DNA of 64,000 nucleotides from Candidatus Gastranaerophilales bacterium (GTDB taxonomy: Bacteria; Cyanobacteriota; Vampirovibrionia; Gastranaerophilales; Gastranaerophilaceae), in the NCBI GenBank assembly GCA_944325875.1, contig CALVBU010000004.1:62001-126000 (forward strand), written 5' to 3'. This document shows positions 15,807-25,254 of this stretch, piece by piece. A model generated the notes under the pieces. It was not told the DNA's origin. It did no database searches and saw only the letters and a list, made by a program, of their open reading frames with translations. The stretch's first letter is position 1, and the number at the start of each line of letters is the position of its first letter. The translations under genes and the position numbers were made by a program.

Positions 15807-17854
15807 TATTGTAATTTTTTAAGTTTATCCTGAACGTCTTGGATTGCGTTTTGGTCTTTTGTATATTTCAAAAAGAGGTTGTAATTTTTTACGGCTTCTT
15901 CTTTATTTTTTTCGGTTTCATAAGCAAGACCCAATGCATAGTATGCATAAGCATATTGAGGATCAATTGAAATTACTCTCTCGAAACATTTTTTACTTCC
16001 TGTAACATCTTTTTGCGATGCATATACAAGACCAAGATTAAACCATCCATCTGCATATGATGGATTTACGAATATTGCTTTTTTATAAAAGTCTACAGCA
16101 TTTTTTTCGTCATCTTGAAGTTTGTATATATTTCCAATTTTTAGAAGCGTAACTTCATCAGATGGATTTAGTTTTAGGGCTTCTTGATAGTTTTTAATTG
16201 AGTCTTCATATTTTTTTTCTTTATAATTTGCATCTGCAAGTGCAATTAAATCTTTATTCTTTGCCAGTTTTTCTGCTTCTTGAGTTTCTTGTGCAGTTGT
16301 TTCTTGGGCTTTTGTTTCATCTTCAATAACTACAGATGGAAGCTGACCATTATCAGATACCGGAGTTTCATTTATATTTTGTGATGGTGCGGTTTCTGAA
16401 ATAAATTCTGCAAATTCATCGCTGTATAATGTTTTTTCCGGATCCATTGCAATTGCTTTTTCATAGTATTCTGTAGCTTTATCATTAATTTTGCAAGCTC
16501 TGTATGCTTTTGCAAGTCCATAATATGCGAAGCTGTCTTTTGTTCCTCTTGAAATAGCTTTTATAAATTCATCAGTAGCTTTTGAGTAATTATGAAGTTT
16601 CAAATCTTCATGACCTTGTGCAACCAAAGCTTCTGTCAGGTTGTTTTCAACGATATCGCTGCTTTTTACTGTTAAGATATCATTATATAGCTCAATTGCT
16701 GCTTCATATTTATTCATTGCATGAAGTGCTATTGCTTTATTGATTTTTACGTCATAATCTTTATTATCAACGGCAAGCACTTCATCATAATATTTGATTG
16801 CATTTGGGTAATCTTTCATTATATGGTAGCAGCTTGCTAAATCTTTTTTTAGGTCAGCATCAGCAATATTAAGGCTGATGGCTTTTTCATAACTTTGGAT
16901 TGCTTTTGTATAATCTTTTGTACGTTTGTAGACAAGTCCCATATTTTTGTAAGCTCTGCCATCATTTGGAAAACTTGTTACATATTGTTTATACTGATCA
17001 ATTGCTTCTGTATTTTTATCCATATCTGCAAGCAAGTTTGCATAATCAAATCTTAAAGATTGCAAATTAGGTTTTTGTTTAAATATTACATCATATTGAG
17101 CAAGCGCTAAATCATTTTTTTCTAACTCTTGATAAGATAGAGCCAAGCTCACATGTGCTGAAGTGTTTTCTGGATCTTTCTCGATTGCTTTTTCTAACAT
17201 TTCAGCAGCTTTTTCGTAATTTTTGGTTTCAAATAATGCAAACCCAAAGTTCACATAGTCATCAAAACTTTGAGGATTTCTTTGGTATAAAATTTCGTAT
17301 TCAGCGGCTGCTTTATCAGGGTTATTATTTGCAAGATAAGTTCCTGCAAGGTTCTTGCGAGCTTCGCTATGTTGAGAATATGTGCTTAGAAACATATTGT
17401 AATTTTCTATTGCACTTTTATAATCTTTCAATTGATATTGTACGTTTGCGATATTTAAGTAGTTATACTTATATTCAGGGAATATTTTCAAAGCGTTATT
17501 ATATGCAGCAAGTGCCTCAGGGTATTTTCCCATTGTCTCATAAATACTTCCAAGGCTTATGTATACAAAAGCATCATTTGGACGGAGCTTGATAACCTTA
17601 TCATAGGCAGCTATTGCTTCATCAAGCTTATCCATATCGGTGTAAATTCCCGCAAGTTTTGTATAAAGCATAGGGTCATCCCCTGTAAGTTTTAATGCTT
17701 CAAGAATTTTATTTGCGGCACCTTGCAAATCTTTTTGATATTCAAGAGTGCAGGCTTGTTGATACAATGTATTTGCTTGTGGTGTCATAGCAGCATAGTT
17801 TGGTAATGCTGTTGAACAAATTAACAATGCCGATATAAGTAAACGCTTATTAAT
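15806..17854 (-). CDS. Exported TPR-repeat protein with a probable ATT start
   Basis: About seventeen tetratricopeptide repeats fill this 682-aa protein (pattern ...A...Y..AL.L.P...A...), broken around residues 480-535 by a Glu/Thr/Gln-rich linker. TPRs bind partner proteins, so a periplasmic scaffold role is inferred. No ATG or GTG gives a sensible start. Reading upstream of an internal TTG at 17827 gives INKRLLISALLICSTALPNYAA, a complete signal peptide with its basic N-terminus, preceded by AGGGGG (17868-17863) exactly eight bases before an ATT codon at 17854-17852. An in-frame TAG upstream excludes earlier starts. I therefore annotate an AUU start. Starting at TTG would leave a truncated signal peptide. 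Confidence 0.85.
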   Translation of the reverse strand: MNKRLLISALLICSTALPNYAAMTPQANTLYQQACTLEYQKDLQGAANKILEALKLTGDDPMLYTKLAGIYTDMDKLDEAIAAYDKVIKLRPNDAFVYISLGSIYETMGKYPEALAAYNNALKIFPEYKYNYLNIANVQYQLKDYKSAIENYNMFLSTYSQHSEARKNLAGTYLANNNPDKAAAEYEILYQRNPQSFDDYVNFGFALFETKNYEKAAEMLEKAIEKDPENTSAHVSLALSYQELEKNDLALAQYDVIFKQKPNLQSLRFDYANLLADMDKNTEAIDQYKQYVTSFPNDGRAYKNMGLVYKRTKDYTKAIQSYEKAISLNIADADLKKDLASCYHIMKDYPNAIKYYDEVLAVDNKDYDVKINKAIALHAMNKYEAAIELYNDILTVKSSDIVENNLTEALVAQGHEDLKLHNYSKATDEFIKAISRGTKDSFAYYGLAKAYRACKINDKATEYYEKAIAMDPEKTLYSDEFAEFISETAPSQNINETPVSDNGQLPSVVIEDETKAQETTAQETQEAEKLAKNKDLIALADANYKEKKYEDSIKNYQEALKLNPSDEVTLLKIGNIYKLQDDEKNAVDFYKKAIFVNPSYADGWFNLGLVYASQKDVTGSKKCFERVISIDPQYAYAYYALGLAYETEKNKEEAVKNYNLFLKYTKDQNAIQDVQDKLKKLQ

Positions 17855-17894
17855 GATAATTACCCCCTATGTTTAACAGTATATTATCAAAAAA

Positions 17895-18815
17895 TTATAT
17901 TTGTGTAAAGCTGTGAGAATATATTTTTTTACCCGTAAGTATATTAGCTGTCTTTATTATAAGCGATTGTTCTTCACTATTTTTATCGTAATCAATGCTT
18001 TCTATTTCTGAAAAATCTTTTATCATATCAGATAGTTTTATGTACAATTCATCAGTTTGATTTGACGGGGTATTACTAGATAGCATTTTAAATATTCTAA
18101 CAAGTTCTAAATCTGTTGAATCTATAATAGCAGCATTAAGCCCTGCTCCAAATGCCAGAACTCCGAATACTCTATTTATAAGTGGTCTTAATTCTTTTGG
18201 AGAACCGTTTGAGATGTTTGATAACCCTACAATTGTATTAACTGGAGGATCAAAGCTTTCTTTTATCATTTTTATTGTATTAATTGCTTCAATTGCTTGC
18301 GATTGGTCAACACTTACCGGTAAGATTAAAGGGTCAAAGTATATTTTTGAATTGTCTATACCTTTTTCCATACATTTTTCATAAATTTCAAATGCTATTT
18401 CCAGTCTTCCATCTGAAGTTTTTGGAATACCTGTTTCTTTACTTAGTGTAAGTGCAATTAAATTACAATTGTATTCAACTGCTAAATCTGTCATCTTATC
18501 TAATCTTGGTTCGTCTTTACTAGTACTGTTAATAAATGCTTTTGAAGAATTTTTGTATTGAGCAAGACCTTTTTGCATTTCATCTGAATTAGTTGTATCA
18601 AATGAAATCTTCAGGTTAGAGTTCTCCTGTACAATATCAGCTAACCAAGGTAGAATATTGGCAAGTTTATTTTTAGCTGGCCCGACATTTAAGTCTATGT
18701 AATCCATATTTTGTTGCATACTGATTAATTCTTTTATAGCGTTTTCATTGCGTTTTTCAAGAATTTCTCTTACTGATTTTGAAATAATATGTATATTTTC
18801 GCCTACTAAAATCAT
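17895..18815 (-). CDS. Pterin-binding methyltransferase (AcsE/MeTr-like)
   Basis: This 306-aa TIM-barrel protein matches the pterin-binding family that includes the methyltetrahydrofolate:corrinoid/iron-sulfur protein methyltransferase. Visible segments are VGENIH at the start, YIDLNVGP near residue 40, LKISFDTTN near 70, IYFDPLILPVSVD near 160 and TIVGLSNISNGSP near 200. These correspond to the pterin-site aspartates and asparagines. Both CFeSP subunit genes lie 4.5 kb away, which favours this role over dihydropteroate synthase, as the sequence lacks DHPS-specific segments. TGC-TATATT lies six bases before the ATG without a clear ribosome site. Confidence 0.8.
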   Translation of the reverse strand: MILVGENIHIISKSVREILEKRNENAIKELISMQQNMDYIDLNVGPAKNKLANILPWLADIVQENSNLKISFDTTNSDEMQKGLAQYKNSSKAFINSTSKDEPRLDKMTDLAVEYNCNLIALTLSKETGIPKTSDGRLEIAFEIYEKCMEKGIDNSKIYFDPLILPVSVDQSQAIEAINTIKMIKESFDPPVNTIVGLSNISNGSPKELRPLINRVFGVLAFGAGLNAAIIDSTDLELVRIFKMLSSNTPSNQTDELYIKLSDMIKDFSEIESIDYDKNSEEQSLIIKTANILTGKKIYSHSFTQI

Positions 18816-18944
18816 TCCATTAATATAGCACGAAAATAATTAATCGGTGGAAATTTACAAAAATTAATACCTTAAAGCAAAGGACTATAAAAGTTTTGGA
18901 AAAACTAATTCTTTTAGGTAGTAGTAAAATTCACGCAGGCACGT

Positions 18945-18950
18945 TATAAT
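18945..18950 (+). promoter_or_regulatory. -10 element for the small gene at 19009
   Basis: A perfect TATAAT follows ACGT; a convincing -35 is not seen. The next 50 bases lead to a strong ribosome site and the small gene. The 190-bp divergent gap otherwise shows nothing I can name. Confidence 0.5.
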
Positions 18951-19008
18951 GTCAACATTAATTTAGGGGTGTATAAAATTGCTAATGGTAACAAAAGGAG
19001 AAGGTTCT

Positions 19009-19164
19009 ATGGAAACAATGACAAAAACTGAAACCAAAAAAGTAAAATCAAAATTTAATGATGAGTTTGAAAAGTATTTAAAAAAACAGTGTTTGAAAAC
19101 AACCTTCAATGGAGTAGAGTTAGAAACATTTACTTGGTATAAGAAAGTATTGGGGCTTGCATAG
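19009..19164 (+). CDS. Small basic protein (51 aa), function unknown
   Basis: The ATG at 19009 follows AAAGGAG (18994-19000) by eight bases, much better than the in-frame TTG at 18979. The 51-aa product is Lys/Thr-rich at the N-terminus (METMTKTETKKVKSKF) and ends in an amphipathic segment (ELETFTWYKKVLGLA). It has its own -10 and terminator, a monocistronic unit typical of small, well expressed genes. No family is recognised. Confidence 0.7.
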   Translation: METMTKTETKKVKSKFNDEFEKYLKKQCLKTTFNGVELETFTWYKKVLGLA

Positions 19165-19169
19165 GATTT

Positions 19170-19206
19170 AAAAAAAGGCAGTTAGTTTTTCTAACTGCCT
19201 TTTTAA
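19170..19206 (+). terminator. Terminator after the 51-aa gene
   Basis: AAAAAGGCAGTTAG and CTAACTGCCTTTTT form a 14-bp perfect stem with a T5 loop. The arrangement is symmetric and probably also stops the converging aminopeptidase transcript. Confidence 0.92.
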
Positions 19207-19209
19207 TTT

Positions 19210-20313
19210 TTATATTATCATTTTTCCGTTTTCATAAATAAGGATATCATCGGCGTATATTTTTCCGCCATTTTTCATATTTTTGATTAAATCCCAATGT
19301 AATCCGGATACATTTTTCCCGCCTGTTTCAGGATAAGATGCTCCTACTGCCATGTGGATTGCTCCGCCAATTTTTTCATCAAAAAGAATATTTCCGGTAA
19401 TTTCTTGAATTTCATCGTTTGTTCCGATTGCAATTTCGCCGATTCCTCTTGAACCTTCATCCATATCAAGCATTGCGTTAAGGAAATCTTCGCCTTTTTC
19501 TGCTGTAGCTTTTATTACTTTTCCGTTTTCGATTGTCAAATGAACTCCTTGGGCTTCATTTCCGCGATAGATTTGTGGAAAATCAAAATAAATTTCGCCG
19601 TTAATTTCATTTTCTACAGGAGATGTAAATACTTCGCCGTCAGGGTAATTGTTTAAACCTGAACAGCTAATCCATTTTCTTCCGTCTACTCCAAAGGTAA
19701 TATCTGTTTTTTCTCCTACTATTCTTACTTTTTTTACTTTGTTTAGATAATCTGCCCATTTTGTTTGTTTTTCATCAAGTTCTTTTAACTTTGCAACCGG
19801 GTCGTCTAAATCTAAATAGCAGGATTTGAATAAAAATTCTGAATATTCATCGAAAGACATTTTAGCTTCCTGGGCTAATGCGTGGGTTGGAACATCTGCG
19901 ATAACCCATTTTGCTGTACCTTCAGCAGAACGTTTCATTAATAATTCGGATAAAGCTTTTGTAGCTTTTCCTCTACGAGCAAGTTTTTTCATATCAGCGT
20001 GTGCCATAGTTTTTGTATTCATAGGACCGCCAATTGAAATAAATTTATCAACTTTTTCATATTCAAGTTTGGTAATAGGGTCAACGTAATCAAGTTGTTC
20101 TTCACTTGCTAATTTTATAAATGTATCGGACATATCCTCAATAGAAGTTCTAACAAGGGGATGTCCGCCTTTTTCCAATACTCTTTTAAAAACTGCTTTT
20201 ACTAAATCTTTTGTATAAATGCTTGTTCCTCTTATTTGCACAAGGTCGCCTTTTTGGACATCTACAGAATAATCTACGAGGACTTCTGCATATTTATCCC
20301 AAATTGTTTTCAT
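19210..20313 (-). CDS. M29-family metallo-aminopeptidase
   Basis: This 367-aa cytosolic enzyme matches the M29 (AmpS/PepS/AMPA) aminopeptidases, which remove N-terminal amino acids with a dinuclear metal site. Family landmarks are VQKGDLVQIRG near residue 20, the C-terminal-half NYPDGEVFTSPVENEINGE with a ligand Glu, the GSRGIGEIAIGTN Glu, FDEKIGGAIHMAVGASYPETGGKN and SGLHWDLI with ligand His residues. A final ADDILIYENGKMII supplies the Asp. Length is about 40 residues shorter than typical but no motif is missing. AAAGGAGGAAC precedes the ATG. Confidence 0.92.
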   Translation of the reverse strand: MKTIWDKYAEVLVDYSVDVQKGDLVQIRGTSIYTKDLVKAVFKRVLEKGGHPLVRTSIEDMSDTFIKLASEEQLDYVDPITKLEYEKVDKFISIGGPMNTKTMAHADMKKLARRGKATKALSELLMKRSAEGTAKWVIADVPTHALAQEAKMSFDEYSEFLFKSCYLDLDDPVAKLKELDEKQTKWADYLNKVKKVRIVGEKTDITFGVDGRKWISCSGLNNYPDGEVFTSPVENEINGEIYFDFPQIYRGNEAQGVHLTIENGKVIKATAEKGEDFLNAMLDMDEGSRGIGEIAIGTNDEIQEITGNILFDEKIGGAIHMAVGASYPETGGKNVSGLHWDLIKNMKNGGKIYADDILIYENGKMII

Positions 20314-20359
20314 AAAATTGTTCCTCCTTTAATTAACAATGTTTCATTTTTATGATAAT

Positions 20360-20397
20360 TAAAAACTCCCTTCTTCTGCAATCGGAAGAAGGGAGTA
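20360..20397 (-). terminator. Terminator of lpxA
   Basis: ACTCCCTTCTTC (20365-20376) pairs with GAAGAAGGGAGT (20385-20396), a perfect 12-bp stem with an 8-base loop. On the minus strand the stem is followed by T5, directly after lpxA. Confidence 0.9.
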
Positions 20398-20421
20398 ATT
20401 TTTATGCTTTTATTTGAAAAA

Positions 20422-21231
20422 TTATTCTTCACTTTCTAAAGATTCATGACCAGATTTGTGAGATTTCAAAAGTACACCACGTTTAGAAGTTTTTACGAAG
20501 TCTATCATTTTTTCAATATATTCATTCATTGGAATTTCAGCTTTGATTTTTTCAATAGCTTGAGTTGTGTTGAATTCATCAGAAATTAAAAGTTTAAATG
20601 CTTCGTTAGTAGCGGTTCTAATTTCTTGAGGAACTCCGCGCCTTTTCATTGCGATAACATTAAGTCCGCGTGGAACAGGAGGTCTGCCTTCACCTTTTGA
20701 ATATGGAAGAATGTCTTGGCGAGAAGCTGAAAAACCGCTGATAATCGCCATATCGCCTATGCGGATGTTTTGGTGGAATACGCTCATTCCGCCAACAAAT
20801 GCTCCAAAGCCAACGTGTACATGTCCGCCAAGTGTTACTAAGTTTGCAAGAATAACCTGATCTGCCAAAACGCAGTTGTGAGCAACGTGTGAACCAACCA
20901 TTAACAGACATTTATTACCTATTCTTGTAGTGAAGTCACCGCAAGCAGCACCTCTGTGGATAGTTACATTTTCTTTAATAATAGTGTCATCGCCTATTAC
21001 AACTTTTGTAGGTTCACCCTTGTAACCCAAATCCTGAGGCTCAGAACCAATTGTTGCAAATGGAGAAATTGTACATCTTTCACCAATTTCTGCGTGTTCA
21101 ATGTAAGCATTTGCAATAACTCTTGTTTTACTGCCAATTTTTACGTTTTCTCCGATAATAACGTAAGGTCCGATAATTGCATCTTCTGCAATTTGTGCTG
21201 ATGGATGGATTACAGCTGTTTTGTCTATCAT
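20422..21231 (-). CDS. lpxA: Acyl-ACP:UDP-N-acetylglucosamine O-acyltransferase
   Basis: LpxA makes the first committed transfer of lipid A synthesis, so it shows that the organism has LPS. The 269-aa product has left-handed beta-helix hexapeptide repeats (IGPYVIIGENVKIG...) through residue 190 and the catalytic His in VGSHVAHNCVL near residue 118. It also has GGHVHVGFGAFVGGMSVFHQ, matching the E. coli substrate-site HQ pair, and the helical C-terminus starting GLNVIAMKRRGVPQE. It stands alone here, without fabZ, lpxC or lpxB beside it. GAGAGG precedes the ATG. Confidence 0.95.
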   Translation of the reverse strand: MIDKTAVIHPSAQIAEDAIIGPYVIIGENVKIGSKTRVIANAYIEHAEIGERCTISPFATIGSEPQDLGYKGEPTKVVIGDDTIIKENVTIHRGAACGDFTTRIGNKCLLMVGSHVAHNCVLADQVILANLVTLGGHVHVGFGAFVGGMSVFHQNIRIGDMAIISGFSASRQDILPYSKGEGRPPVPRGLNVIAMKRRGVPQEIRTATNEAFKLLISDEFNTTQAIEKIKAEIPMNEYIEKMIDFVKTSKRGVLLKSHKSGHESLESEE

Positions 21232-21351
21232 AATTACCTCTCTTTTCTAAATAATAGACTAATTATATTACAAAATAACCTGCTTATCAAAATTTTTAAT
21301 ATTATTTTAATCTCAATTATTATTAAATATTGAGCTCTCAGGGTTAATAAA

Positions 21352-21379
21352 TTGAAATTTCTCTTTTTTAGGTTATAAT
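21352..21379 (+). promoter_or_regulatory. Promoter of ftsH
   Basis: -35 TTGAAA (21352-21357), 16-base spacer and perfect -10 TATAAT (21374-21379) give a leader of about 28 bases. AGAGAGGG serves as the ribosome site. Confidence 0.8.
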
Positions 21380-21413
21380 GAGTGTGAGCAAAATTTTATG
21401 AGAGAGGGAAATA

Positions 21414-23294
21414 ATGAATAAAAATCAATCTGCGGGTATGTACATAGTCTTAGCAATTATCGTAATGGTATTTGTTTCATCAGTATTTATGTCAGGACCT
21501 GCTACAAGCACTTCTGAATTATCATATTCAGACTTTGTACAAAAACTTGAGAATGGTGAATTTTCAAAAGTTGAAAAAGCTGATGATTTTCTGATTGCTG
21601 TACCTAAGAATCAACCTAAGGCTGAACAGACTCAAAAATCTACAGAAGCAAACCCTTTTGGAGTAGAAAAAAAATCTCCAATAGTTCAATATAAGGTTTT
21701 GACTCCTAAAGATTCTAATTTGATGACAAAATTAGAAGATGCAAATGTTGAAATAGCTGTTAAAAAACCTAGTGAATCTTCTCAATTAATGGCTGTTTTA
21801 GGAACTCTTTTGTTGCCGCTATTATTCATTATTTTCTTAATTGTTATGGCAAAAAGTATTCAAGCTGGCGGATCTCAGGCTATGTCTTTTGGAAAAAGCA
21901 AAGCTAAAATGATGCTTGACAGCAAAGTTAAAACAACATTTAAAGATGTTGCCGGTATTGATGAAGAAAAACAAGAACTTGAAGAAATTGTAGATTTCTT
22001 GAAAAACGGTGATAAGTATATAAAACTTGGAGCAAAAATTCCGAAGGGTGTCTTGCTAGTAGGCCCTCCAGGAACAGGTAAAACTTTAATGGCAAAAGCT
22101 GTTGCCGGTGAAGCTGGTGTGCCGTTCTTCTCAATAAGCGGTTCAGATTTCGTTGAAATGTTTGTTGGTGTTGGTGCAAGCCGTGTTAGAGATTTGTTCG
22201 ACCAAGCGAAAAAACATCAGCCTTGTATAATTTTCATAGATGAAATTGATGCTGTTGGTCGTCAAAGAGGTGCCGGTATGGGTGGCGGACACGATGAACG
22301 TGAACAAACTTTGAACCAGTTGCTTGTTGAAATGGATGGCTTTGACGAAAATACTAATATAATTGTTATTGCCGCTACAAACAGACCTGATATTTTGGAT
22401 AATGCGCTTTTAAGACCGGGTCGTTTTGATAGGCAGATTGTAATTAACAAACCTGATATTTTAGGTCGTGAACAGATTCTTCAAGTTCACGCTAAAAATA
22501 AACCGCTTGATAGTGAAGTTGAATTAAAAATTCTTGCAAAACGTACTCCAGGATTTACAGGTGCAGATTTGCAGAATTTATTAAACGAAGCTGCTCTTCT
22601 TGCTGCTCGTCACGATCAAAAAACTATTACAATGGCGAATTTGGAAGAAGCTATTGATAAAGTTATGGCAGGACCAGAAAAGAAAAGCAGAATTATTTCT
22701 GATGAAGAAAAAGAAAATACTGCATACCACGAAGTTGGCCACGCATTATTAGCTAAGTTGCTTAAAAATACAGATCCATTGCATAAAGTATCAATTATTC
22801 CAAGAGGTATGGCTCTGGGTGTTACTTTGACTTTACCAGAAAAAGATCATTTAACTATGAAAAAATCTCAAATTCTTGATACTATTACTATGATTTTGGG
22901 TGGTAGAGTTGCAGAAGAAATCGTTTATGGCAAAGATTCTATTACAACAGGTGCAAGTAACGATTTAGAAAAAGTTTCATCTTTAGCTCGCAGTATGGTA
23001 ACAAAATACGGTATGAGCGACAAAATGGGTAATATGGCTTACGGTAAAGATGAACAGCATATCTTTATGGGACGTGATTTTGGAATGCGTCGTGATTTCT
23101 CAGAAGAAGTTGCTGCTGAAATCGATAAAGAAGTAAAACGAATTGTCGATGAACGTTATGCAATTGCAAAAGAACTTTTAACTAGCAATCGCGATATGCT
23201 TGAAGCTATTTCTAAAGAACTTCTTGATAAAGAAACTCTTGATGAAAAAGAATTTGTAGATTTAATGGAAAAAGTTAAAAGTGAACGCGCATAG
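21414..23294 (+). CDS. ftsH: ATP-dependent zinc metalloprotease FtsH
   Basis: FtsH is a membrane AAA+ protease that degrades misfolded membrane proteins and regulatory substrates such as LpxC. The 626-aa protein has an N-terminal membrane helix (about 8-28), a periplasmic segment with a long polar loop, a second helix (about 122-145), Walker A GPPGTGKT near residue 217, Walker [16 protein letters not shown], and an SRH with RPGRFDRQ. It also has the zinc site HEVGH near residue 439, all intact and in order. Its last 14 bases overlap the start of the next gene. Confidence 0.97.
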   Translation: MNKNQSAGMYIVLAIIVMVFVSSVFMSGPATSTSELSYSDFVQKLENGEFSKVEKADDFLIAVPKNQPKAEQTQKSTEANPFGVEKKSPIVQYKVLTPKDSNLMTKLEDANVEIAVKKPSESSQLMAVLGTLLLPLLFIIFLIVMAKSIQAGGSQAMSFGKSKAKMMLDSKVKTTFKDVAGIDEEKQELEEIVDFLKNGDKYIKLGAKIPKGVLLVGPPGTGKTLMAKAVAGEAGVPFFSISGSDFVEMFVGVGASRVRDLFDQAKKHQPCIIFIDEIDAVGRQRGAGMGGGHDEREQTLNQLLVEMDGFDENTNIIVIAATNRPDILDNALLRPGRFDRQIVINKPDILGREQILQVHAKNKPLDSEVELKILAKRTPGFTGADLQNLLNEAALLAARHDQKTITMANLEEAIDKVMAGPEKKSRIISDEEKENTAYHEVGHALLAKLLKNTDPLHKVSIIPRGMALGVTLTLPEKDHLTMKKSQILDTITMILGGRVAEEIVYGKDSITTGASNDLEKVSSLARSMVTKYGMSDKMGNMAYGKDEQHIFMGRDFGMRRDFSEEVAAEIDKEVKRIVDERYAIAKELLTSNRDMLEAISKELLDKETLDEKEFVDLMEKVKSERA

Positions 23295-24120
23295 TATTAG
23301 AACAGTAGATTTAGAAAATTTAAAAATTGGTGGAGAGGATTCTTTACAATTTAGACCGCTATTTTCTCTTGAAGTTGCTATATATAATCTTGATGAAAAT
23401 TTTCAAATAGTCAAAGATTTTTATAAAACAACTGATAGGGTAAAGATAATAGAATTAGCTCAAGAGTCAGGTTGTGACATTATAGGGTTAAAGTTCAATA
23501 TCGATGATGTGGATAAAGTTTCTGATGCTTGTAAATTGTTAAAAGAACTTCTTCCAAAAATAAATAAACCTCTTATGATAAGAGGGGTTAACAACGATAG
23601 TATTGATTCTGTTTTGTTACCGGAATTAGTAAAGGTTTTGGATAGAGAATCAATTGTAGCTTTTGGAAATGAAAACACTTATAAATTTATTGTGCCTGAA
23701 ACAGTTAAAGGCGGGCATATTTTAGTTTTAAGAAGCCCTATTGATATTAATTTAGCGAAAGAGTTAAATATTTTATCGTCAGATTTAGGGCAACCACTGG
23801 ATAAAATCCTTATTGATACTGATATTGGCGGCTTAGGTTATGGGCTTGAGTATGGCTATAGTATTATGGAAAAAGTGAAACTTGAGGGATTCAATGGCGA
23901 TGATTATTTAAATATGCCTTTGATAAGCTTTGTTACAGAGGAATCTTTAAAAACTAAAGAAGCAAAATCTGATACATACTCTGCAAGTTGGGGTAATCTT
24001 GATGAGAGAGCAAAGCTGTTTGAGGTATCTTCGGCGAGTGCAGTAGTTGCAGCTGGTGCAAATGTAGTTGTTTTAAACAATCCTGATAGTGTGAGAATTA
24101 TGAAAGGACTTTTTAAATAA
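23281..24120 (+). CDS. Corrinoid/iron-sulfur protein small subunit (CdhD/AcsD-like)
   Basis: This 279-aa TIM-barrel protein resembles the delta (small) subunit of the acetyl-CoA decarbonylase/synthase corrinoid protein. [23 protein letters not shown] at the start, [40 protein letters not shown] near residues 180-205 and a C-terminal [24 protein letters not shown] are characteristic. The start is GTG at 23281, overlapping the 3' end of ftsH by 14 bases, so translation could be coupled; no ATG lies early in the frame. It is somewhat shorter than the roughly 320 residues of acetogen AcsD. The next gene, which begins immediately after the stop, encodes the large subunit. Confidence 0.85.
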   Translation: MNAHSIRTVDLENLKIGGEDSLQFRPLFSLEVAIYNLDENFQIVKDFYKTTDRVKIIELAQESGCDIIGLKFNIDDVDKVSDACKLLKELLPKINKPLMIRGVNNDSIDSVLLPELVKVLDRESIVAFGNENTYKFIVPETVKGGHILVLRSPIDINLAKELNILSSDLGQPLDKILIDTDIGGLGYGLEYGYSIMEKVKLEGFNGDDYLNMPLISFVTEESLKTKEAKSDTYSASWGNLDERAKLFEVSSASAVVAAGANVVVLNNPDSVRIMKGLFK

Positions 24121-25254
24121 ATGGAACTTTCCGGATTACAGATTTTTAAATATTTACCTGGAGCTAAGAAGGCTGAGAATTCTAACTGTAAAAAATGTGG
24201 CTGCCCTACTTGTATGGCTTTTGCGCTAAAGCTTGCTAAGCATCAGGTGGAAATTTCTTCTTGCCCTTTTGCACCAGAAGATTTAAAAGAGTTTTTTGAA
24301 AAAAATAGCAAACAACCCCAAAATACTGTTGAAATAAATGGTTTAAAAGTTGGCGGAGAAAATGTTCTATTCCGTCATGAAAAAACTTTTGTTAATAAAA
24401 CTGCAATAGCAGTATTAATTGATACGGCACAAAATGGTTGGAAAGAAAAGCTTGAGCGTGTCAAAAATTTCGAGATTACACGAGTAAGTGAAACCATGAG
24501 AGTTGATTTAGTCGTATTAAAAGGAAGTGTTCCCAAGGAATTAACTGAAGGGCTAAATGTAATATCTTATGAAGAATTTAACTCTTTGCCGATTGAGGTT
24601 ATTGAGGATAATGATTTTATAAAAACTCGTGATAAATTAATCGAAATCCGTACTTCTGCAATCAAAGAAAAAGATGAAAAATATGCAAAGCCGGTGTGTG
24701 TTATAATGCGTGGACAAAATGAAAATTTATGCGCAAGAGCTTCGTTTTATATTTGTAAATATGCGAATATGCTTCTTTTTGATGAGTTTGATGAGGCTCT
24801 GATTTCAACATTAATGACATTAAGGCAAAATATTTTTACGGATCCTCAAAAACCGTTGCAAGTCGAAGCTAAGATTTATGAGTTTAATAATCCTGATGAA
24901 AACTCAATAATATTTATGACGACTAATTTTGCTCTTACATTCTATGCAGTTGCAAATGAGTTAGAAAGCTTGAATGTACCATCATATTTAATAGTTACTC
25001 CTGCTGATGGTATGAGTGTCTTGACTGCGTGGTCAGCTGAAAAGTTTACAGCTCAAATGGTTGCTAGAATTTTGAAAAAATGGGATTTTGCAAATAAGGT
25101 TAAGACCAGAAAAATTATCATCCCTGGCTTGCTTGCTCATATGAAAGAAGAGCTGGAAGAAGAAATTCACAACGCAGGTGATGATTTTGAAATAGTCGTT
25201 GGAACTGTTGAGGCTTATGCAATAGGTGATTTTGTAAAAAATTACGTAAAGTAA
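24121..25254 (+). CDS. Corrinoid/iron-sulfur protein large subunit (CdhE/AcsC-like)
   Basis: The [4Fe-4S] motif is intact near the N-terminus: Cys23, Cys26, Cys31 and Cys48 (CKKCGCPTC...C), matching C-x2-C-x4-C-x16-C, with an extra Cys28. A TIM-barrel segment follows, including KVGGENVLFRHEKTF, and the C-terminus (KIIIPGLLAHMKEELEEE) matches the corrinoid-binding end of the large subunit. At 377 aa it is about 70 shorter than acetogen AcsC. The corrinoid carries a methyl group from methyl-tetrahydrofolate to an acceptor, classically acetyl-CoA synthase. It starts directly at the stop of the small subunit. Confidence 0.87.
   Translation: MELSGLQIFKYLPGAKKAENSNCKKCGCPTCMAFALKLAKHQVEISSCPFAPEDLKEFFEKNSKQPQNTVEINGLKVGGENVLFRHEKTFVNKTAIAVLIDTAQNGWKEKLERVKNFEITRVSETMRVDLVVLKGSVPKELTEGLNVISYEEFNSLPIEVIEDNDFIKTRDKLIEIRTSAIKEKDEKYAKPVCVIMRGQNENLCARASFYICKYANMLLFDEFDEALISTLMTLRQNIFTDPQKPLQVEAKIYEFNNPDENSIIFMTTNFALTFYAVANELESLNVPSYLIVTPADGMSVLTAWSAEKFTAQMVARILKKWDFANKVKTRKIIIPGLLAHMKEELEEEIHNAGDDFEIVVGTVEAYAIGDFVKNYVK

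Noticed and set aside
15396-17854. TPR/lipoprotein pair as a BAM or secretion component
   Set aside because: TPR repeats alone are not specific and no POTRA, BamA or secretin gene is adjacent.
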